Under the pieces are notes generated by a model. The model did not search any database. It was not told where the DNA came from and worked only from the letters and a program-made list of their open reading frames with translations. From Rhytidiadelphus loreus (taxonomy: Eukaryota; Streptophyta; Bryopsida; Hypnales; Hylocomiaceae), in contig OX344765.1 of assembly GCA_947034895.1 (NCBI GenBank), forward strand, positions 2,795,001 through 2,859,000: 64,000 nt of DNA, in the 5' to 3' direction. Of this stretch, positions 58,040 through 64,000 are shown piece after piece (within the stretch, counting starts at the first letter, position 1; the number at the start of each line of letters is the position of its first letter). A program made the translations under genes and the position numbers.

Positions 58040-58680
58040 AACCCAAAAAATGTCTGAACGACTTTCATTCACATTTCCATCCAGTTTCATCTACTTCTTC
58101 AAGTCACGTGCATCCCCACTTTCCATCCATCATCATCCATTTTGTAATCTTCATTCATTCATTCTCACATCTATTTCCATTCATTTATGTCATATACTTT
58201 CATCCATTGTGCTCATCTACTTTCATCCATTTCTGGGATATACTTTCATCCATTATTTTCATCTACTTCCATCTACTTTTTTAATCAATTTTCATCCACT
58301 ACTTTCATCTACTTCCATGTACTTCCATCTACTTTCATCTACTTTTTCCATCTACTTTCATTCCTTTTTCCAATGACATTCATTCATTTTAAAATACAAT
58401 TTCATCCACTTCTTGAGATCGAATTCAATCCCACAAAATTTATATACTTCCATCATTTCCCTAAAATCTACTCTTCACAATACTTGCATCAACCTTCATC
58501 TACTTTATAAAATTTCCTTCACCCAAGACCATTTGCAATTCTGCCAAGAATTCTCCTCTCTTCCCCTAAAAAAATGTCATACAATGTTTTCATCCACCTC
58601 CATCCATTTCTTGAATTATTTTTTTCATCTTTTTCCTATAATATAATGAATCACATTTTATCATCCAATTTCTAAATTAA
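58040..58680 (-). repeat. Right subterminal TTTCATCCA-rich repeats
   Basis: Dozens of TTTCATCCA, TTTCATCTAC and CTTCCATC words, the complement of the GGATGAAA repeats at 15450-15880. Low-complexity Ser/His/Phe-rich open frames across it are artefacts of the repeats. Confidence 0.65.
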
Positions 58681-58739
58681 TTTTTTCAATCCTACAACCC
58701 ATTTCATCAAGTTTTACCCTCTCTTTTTTTTATATAGAA

Positions 58740-58807
58740 GCTCCACGCTCCGAATACTACGCTCTACGCTCCATGCTCACGCTCGACGCTCGTATACTAG
58801 CTTCGTT
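58740..58807 (-). repeat. Right terminal inverted repeat of the Mutator-like element
   Basis: Read inward from 58807: AACGAAGCTAGTATACGAGC, then GTCGAGCGTGAGC and GGAGCGTAGAGCGTAG words, matching the left end imperfectly. Confidence 0.7.
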
Positions 58808-58818
58808 GAATCTATAAT
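58808..58818 (+). repeat. Right target-site duplication of the Mutator-like element
   Basis: GAATCTATAAT, identical to 15342-15352. Its last three bases, AAT, also serve as the left target duplication of the CACTA element. Confidence 0.75.
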
Positions 58819-59758
58819 CACTAGAAGAAAATGAGGGGTTTTGCAACTACAGTATGCAACTCATTTTGTAGTTGTATAGGACGTTTGCAACTAGGTGACA
58901 ATGTAGAGTCCGTAGTTGCAGTGGACAAGTCGCATTAGTTGCAATCTAGTTGCAAGGTTTTTTGTCATCCGACACCATACAAAGAACTTCATCCTTGTGT
59001 GCAACTTGCTTGCAACTTGTAGATTTGTAAATTTTAAAATATAAATCTCAATGATTTGTAGATTTCAAATTTTCAGATCTACCTCCTTTCTAGATTTTAG
59101 AATTTCAGAACTACCTTTTTCTTAGATTTTTGAATTTCAAATCTACCTTTTTCTAGATTCAAAATTTCAAATCTACCCTCTTCCTAGATTTCAAAATTTC
59201 AGATCTATCTTCTTCCTAGATTTCAAAATTCAATTTCCTAGATTATAAAATTTCTTGAATTTTAATTATTTTTTAAATTCTTATATACAAAATCTACAAA
59301 TTGTAGAAACCCACAAATTATAGAAATCTTAGAATTCTATCAAAAGAATTCATTACATAAGACTATAACAACTTACAAGTCTTATATGTTCAATCTAATG
59401 GTACTCTTTACAATTGATATGGGTCAATTGATATAACACGAATGGGAATGAACTTTGAAAGCAACTAGGAAACAACTAGAGTGCAACTAAGAAACAACTA
59501 GCGTACAACTAGGAAACAACTATGGTCATTTTACAGTTGCATAATAGTTGCATAGGACACTAGTTGTTTCCTAGTCTTTTTTTGCAACTACAGAATGACT
59601 ACTTTGCAACTAAAACAATGAATGAATGTTGTAAAACAATGACACAAAACAACTACATTAGATTTGGTGCAAATAGAGAGGAAACTAGTTGCATGACAGT
59701 TGCATAGGGCACTAGTTGCATAGTAGTTGGTTGTGCCGGACGTGTTTTTCTTCTAGTG
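58819..59758. mobile_element. Non-autonomous CACTA (EnSpm-type) element, 940 bp
   Basis: Starts CACTAGAAGAAAA and ends TTTTTCTTCTAGTG, the classic CACTA terminal inverted repeat, with a 3-bp target duplication AAT (58816-58818 and 59759-59761). The interior has many copies of GCAACTA/TAGTTGC in both orientations near both ends, as expected for the subterminal repeats of this superfamily. No transposase is encoded. It landed exactly at the outer edge of the Mutator-like element's target duplication. Confidence 0.92.
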
Positions 59759-59761
59759 AAT

Positions 59762-61612
59762 ACTTGCAAATCCTCATTATGCAATTGAAAAAAACTAATT
59801 ATCCTATCCATACCTTAAGTTAGGCTATTTGTGTTTAGTTAGTTTGTTTAGTTTATTATAGTGAGATCTCGGGTGAGATCTTTGGGACCGTGCAGATGTT
59901 CCCATGTCATGTTTTTGGTATCATTGGAAAGCCCTCACTGAGAAAGGGTGCACATGCTTTTGTTCTGTAGTGTTTTGAATCATGGCAAAAAAAGATATTG
60001 CATTTGGAAGTTTTTATGAGTTAAAAAAATAAAAAATTCCTTTCACTTTTAATTTGGTTGTAGCAATGGCACAGGGCACACTAGCGATCCCTAAATTGGC
60101 TAAAATTAGTTGAATTTCTACCAAAACAATCCTTGTGCTACTAGTACATTATAAAAAAAAGGACCTTTAAGGCTTTAATAGAGGCATTTCAATCAAAACT
60201 ACAAATAACAATAAAATTTGATAGCCAATTCACAACTTCCTTCACATTAAAAATAGCATCTATTTAGTTAATTTTGTGTTATAATGTAAACTAGCCCATT
60301 GTGGTCAGAATAAGGAGTTTGACATCATGTGGTTTCTGTAATTTTTCAATTTGTTTCCCATAGTAGTACAAGTGTGAGAAATAGTGAGAGCAATTGAAAT
60401 TATGTTTTTTTTGACAAAATATGAATTTGTTATGAATTTTTGAAGTATTCAATGCATTTTTGCCCATAAGAGTCTATAGACTACCTTAAAACCAACAAAA
60501 TCTGAATCCATCATGCTCATTTGGGTAGTCAAAGTCTTTTGTAACATAGAAGGCCTAGAAAGTCAATTTTCACAATAAATTCTCACTAAAAAATTGAAAG
60601 TTCCTAATGAAGTCACTAACTACTTCATTACTGTCATGTAAGACATGCATTGAAGCCAAAATCTGAAAAAACTACAAAACCTATAATGGGATCATTTGGT
60701 AGGTGACCACTGTGGGTCATTTGACTACGATGGGTTGATTTACCTTAGCACTCCCCATAATCCTTTACAACTTGCAAAATCCTTTCTTTTCTAATTTTTT
60801 TTAATACTACTCACTCTCAAGGTAGCCAAAGTTGATGCCTATTTGTCTTTAAAAGTAGTTTTGGGATCACTGGGGCCTGAAGAATCCGCCCGGAAAATGA
60901 ACTGGACATTTTCCGGAAGTGCTTTACGAGCGTAATGAAGCCCCTTTTCGATATGAAAGCCTAAGCATTCACTGGTGGCGATGGTGGAGTGCCACTAGTT
61001 GGTTTGCGACTGTGACAACCACCATTCATGTTCCTTTCATGTGCTTATAGACTCAATCAGAGACGAATTCCGTTCAAGAAAGCGGAAACGATTCGAAAAA
61101 ATGATAGAATAGACCGTCACAGTTCCCGCACGGTCGCAATAAGTCTTCATGCGGCAAAAGGGGCTATGAACGCCTTGCTGTAGCCGTCGTCATCGTCTAC
61201 TTACTTGGTTGCCTTTTTCGAGAAGTAGCAAGTTCACGATGCTATGGTGCACATTTTCGACGTTGATGTCGTGCAGGTTGAGAGATAGAGATTCACAGGA
61301 ATTCACCCCAAGTCTTGCATGATTTGATCCGCAGAAGACCATCAGAATTTTGGCGATGCCGGAGAGAATACAATCATCGGGGCGTAGTCGACGAATCTAT
61401 GCAGAACACGTCCATTGTGTATGATAACTTGTTCCGCTTTTGAGTCAAGGTGATTCTCCGAAGTCATCTTTTTGGTGGAGTTGCTGCGTTGCAGTGAAGG
61501 CGACGGAGAGGAATAAGTTGCGGAGCTTCTGCTAAAGCGGCGATGTACGATTGTACTTAGTGTTCTGTTTGTGCAAGTCTTAGTTTGTTTGAAATTAGGG
61601 TTTGGTGACAAC
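59762..61612. other. Intergenic region and upstream sequence of the plastid-protein gene
   Basis: 59762-60840 is AT-rich with nothing recognisable. From about 60840 to 61612 base composition becomes more balanced, which probably marks the promoter and 5' UTR of the gene starting at 61613. No core promoter element can be fixed. Confidence 0.4.
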
Positions 61613-63889
61613 ATGGAAGTGCAAACTATGGCGTACCGTTCTTTGATCGAATTCAAACCCTCCCCTGTATGCGCAATGTCGACTGTGCTCTCTAGGCGTA
61701 ATCCTGCTTATTCCCATCGAAATTCCCTTCGGACTAATGCAGCACATTCGAGAATTAGGCAATGTGGTGTTCATGAACCCTCATCTTCCTACCATTGCTT
61801 GAGCTCTAATTCGATGAAGCCTATCCCTTCAAGAGTGTCTTCCAGGCTTGTTGTCAGAAGCGGGAAAGAAAGTAAGGGTAAGGACTCGAAGGGGAAGAAG
61901 AAGGGTGGGAAAGGAGGAGGAGGAGGAGGGGGAGGAAGCTCAAAGGGAGAACTTGCGAAAAAGGCAGGTCCGAGACCTAATGTGTGGAGCAAGGATATTG
62001 CTGAAACAGAGTACCAAGCCTCTCGAGGTGAAGCGAAACCTCCTAGATCAAAGCAACAGGGACAAGTGGCTGTGGCAGGACGAGAAGTTGATGTGAGAGG
62101 GAAAGGAGGTGACAGAGCCAAGGCTGGCGCTGGCGATGACGAAGACTTTGGGTATCAAGACTTCGGCGATTTCTATACTGGTGTCATGGCGACTGGCGGC
62201 ATTCCTGTGGAAACCCTTGAAGTCCTGCAGGCGCAGGTATGGTTTGAATCGATCACCTGATTGCTTGCATAGAGTTTGTAAGAGAATCAACAATTTGCTT
62301 TCTACCTTGCAGATCCTCGGCCCCAGTTGCGAGGGTTTACCTGAGTTTTCTGATCACTAAGGTAGAGGATACTGTTTGCGTCGCATTTAGCATTCTAATA
62401 TACGTAGGGATGTGATTTTTGGGAGATTATCATAATGCTGTGGTTGGGTACAACAGCCAAATCTGTTGAGATCAAATTCTTATGCCGATGTACGAATTTC
62501 AAAGTGGGAGCTTTTACGCCAGTATAAGTGACAGTAGACAACCCCATATCCATTCAAAGATCAGTGGTCATACAGGAACAAATGCCCAGTCCTTTGTGGC
62601 CAACATTTGTGAGCAGCAATGCGGGAGTGTGGAGGGGGTATGGAGCCGCATTTTCTCCCATTACAGGTGAGATGGAGCCAGTGGCGCTGGATGTTTCGAA
62701 AGCGTATCTCTATGATGCGGCTGTGCTGTGCTCAGTGGAGTCGATCCCAGGTGCGGACGGCAACCAAATTGACAACTCCTCTTTATATCGCAAGGTCATG
62801 TGGAAAGTGGGAAATACCCGAGGCGAACGAGGATATAAAGAGGTAATCCATTCACTTTTATGTTGTAAATTGTAGGTCATTGTGAGCTGATCATTGTCTG
62901 TGTGAAGTTTCATGACCTTTGAGTTGTTGCCAAGAGCACAAGTTGTTTCGTAATTTTTGGAGTTTTGTTGAATTGGTTATGAATTTTTAAGGTCACTATG
63001 GTCTCTTTTCCAAAACCATGCACTGGGCTGTGCTTATTCTGACCTTGAATACTCCTGAGGGTAAAACTGAGGCACGAATGGAATCTTAGCATGTGGCAGT
63101 TTTCATTGGTTCAAGGGTTGCTACTTGAATGGCATTGAGTGCAACTATAGATGTTGGCTTACTGAACCAGGTGGAATTGGGGCATCTACCTTAGTTCCAT
63201 GTTTCATCTGAAGAGAGGTTGCAACTTGGCAGCACATTGATTGTCCCTGCCAGATTTATGGCATGCTAAGAAAATTAAGTTGAATTGGCAGTATCAGGAG
63301 GATCTTGAGTTGTTTGGGGATGATCTGGAGGATGAGGAGGATTTGGCTGTCAATCCCATCGAGCTTGAATCATCAGCAATCGCTGAAGGCATGAATTACG
63401 CCCTGGAGTCTCCTGGAGAAGAATTCGGCACCGTGGAGGATACGAAGGAGTTCCTTCAAGGTTTGGGACCTGCACTTTACAACCCTGAAAAGGAAAATCC
63501 CAAAGATTGGGCGCTCAGAGAAAGCGATCCAGAGTGGGAATCGATTTTCAAAGCAGGAATGGTTGATTCTGGATTGGTAGAAGAGCTTAAGAATGTTCCC
63601 GCCGAGGCCATCAAAGTGGAGACCATCAAAGCTTGTGAGGCTGCACCTGCGAACAGTGAGGTTTGGAAAGACGTGATGGAAGAGGATACTATGGCCTTGG
63701 AACCTGGTCTTGTCTTTTTCTCGGTATGCAGGTTTCTCTCAACTATAATTCTCGTTTACCAATCCATTCATCTAAGTAGGGCTTCTGTTTACTGTTGGAC
63801 TGAATCTGGAGCTGACTGTGGTTCAGATAACTAACCTGGATCTATCTTTTAGCTTCTTCTTTTTGGTGCATCGGGGATGAGGCCAGAGG
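61613..63889 (+). CDS. Probable plastid-targeted protein of unknown function, multi-exon, 3' end uncertain
   Basis: Exon 1 runs 61613-62236 (208 codons, donor GTATGG), with a Ser/Arg-rich N terminus resembling a chloroplast transit peptide, a Lys-rich stretch, a run of eight glycines and an acidic GDDEDFGYQDF segment. An exon at 62313 (ILGPSCEGLPEF) follows in frame but meets TAA at 62358. Later coding segments are clear: about 62557-62842 (PSPLWPTFV, GVWRGYGAAFSPITGEMEPV) and about 63271-63723 (acidic, LFGDDLEDEEDL to MALEPGLVFFS, donor GTATGC). A further exon (LLLFGASGMRPE) is possible at 63851-63889. The GVWRG-FSPxTGE segment recalls DUF3598-like proteins of cyanobacteria and plastids, a tentative likeness. 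The TAA, and an interrupted WELLRQYK segment near 62502-62527, suggest unresolved splicing or decay. An ATG at 61628 is an alternative start. Confidence 0.6.
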
Positions 63890-64000
63890 TAAAACCAAGA
63901 GACCGCAATGTGCACTGCCTTCAGGGTTGTATAATGATGTCCAAATCATGGCTGCTAGGGTAACTCATACGATGTGGTAATGTAGGATGGTTCATATTCA

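Larger units (their letters stand above)
15353..58807. mobile_element. Giant Mutator-like element (43,455 bp with nested hAT; about 17.4 kb without it)
   Basis: The left end (GAGGAATGCTGGTACATGAGCG) and the reverse complement of the right end (AACGAAGCTAGTATACGAGCG) align with one gap at 16 of 21 positions, and both run on into GAGCGTxGAGCG repeats. The same 11-bp sequence flanks both ends. Both subterminal regions are rich in GGATGAAA-type repeats, pointing inward in opposite orientations. Inside are two divergently transcribed genes: the ParB/DNA-methylase-like gene (minus) and a MULE transposase with SWIM zinc finger (plus). The transposase is broken by a 26-kb hAT insertion. Finding TIRs, target duplication and a MULE transposase together supports the superfamily call. 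What is inferred is that the methylase-like gene is cargo of the element and not a host gene trapped by two unrelated ends. Confidence 0.7.

Noticed and set aside
57979..58646. Ser/His/Phe-rich open frames such as FHPLLSSTSIYF
   Set aside because: Translation artefact of the TTTCATCCA subterminal repeats.

Overview
This looks like plant nuclear DNA, most likely from a non-seed land plant such as a bryophyte (inferred, not proven). The genes have many exons with GT-AG introns, the spacers are AT-rich, and mobile elements dominate. Two ordinary host genes sit at the edges. At the left (1-3953, minus) is a PCF11/PCFS-like pre-mRNA 3'-end processing factor with an intact CID domain. At the right (61613 to about 63889, plus) is a probable plastid-targeted protein of unknown function.

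Between them is a nest of DNA transposons whose ends can be read directly. (1) Positions 15353-58807 are bounded by imperfect terminal inverted repeats, with the 11-bp direct repeat GAATCTATAAT immediately outside both ends. I read this as one giant Mutator-like element of about 17.4 kb before later insertions. It carries two divergent genes: a 12-exon minus-strand gene (19593-25951) coding for a ParB-like plus DNA-methylase-like protein, bracketed by inverted GC-rich tandem arrays, and a plus-strand MULE-type transposase with a SWIM zinc finger (27453-57645). (2) The transposase gene is split by a 26,086-bp hAT element (28598-54683), with TIR CAGGGTTGTC and 8-bp target duplication AATCCAGC. 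Removing the element and one duplication rejoins the reading frame exactly. (3) A CACTA-type non-autonomous element (58819-59758, TSD AAT) abuts the right end of the Mutator-like element. (4) A 370-bp hAT MITE (11285-11654) has the same ends as the 26-kb hAT.

The hAT element is unusually large and carries cargo. Besides the transposase (30692-32773) it has three members of an unrecognised protein family that I call 'WCHI' after a conserved motif (34601-36178, 47931-49424, 51386-53857; the last also has a RING finger), a protein-kinase-like gene (41199-42839), and four RNA-polymerase-III-like units. Each of those has an A box, a B box, a long hairpin with a nearly constant loop but different stems, and a T6 terminator. 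Clusters of a short GC-rich motif (GGCGAC-N2-CGGGT type) lie upstream of every cargo gene and every Pol III-like unit and also near both ends. About 5.4 kb (33.4-38.8 kb) is present again in inverted orientation at 45.3-50.8 kb, so one WCHI gene and one hairpin unit occur in each arm.

Five otherwise open cargo or transposase genes' reading frames are interrupted only by TAG codons (28188, 30622, 34949, 42270, 55569). This fits CAG-to-TAG deamination at methylated CHG sites, though amber readthrough is not excluded. The hAT transposase also has one apparent frameshift, so both elements look recently active but probably no longer autonomous. The stretches 5-11 kb, 11.7-15.3 kb and 59.8-61.6 kb hold little that I can recognise.
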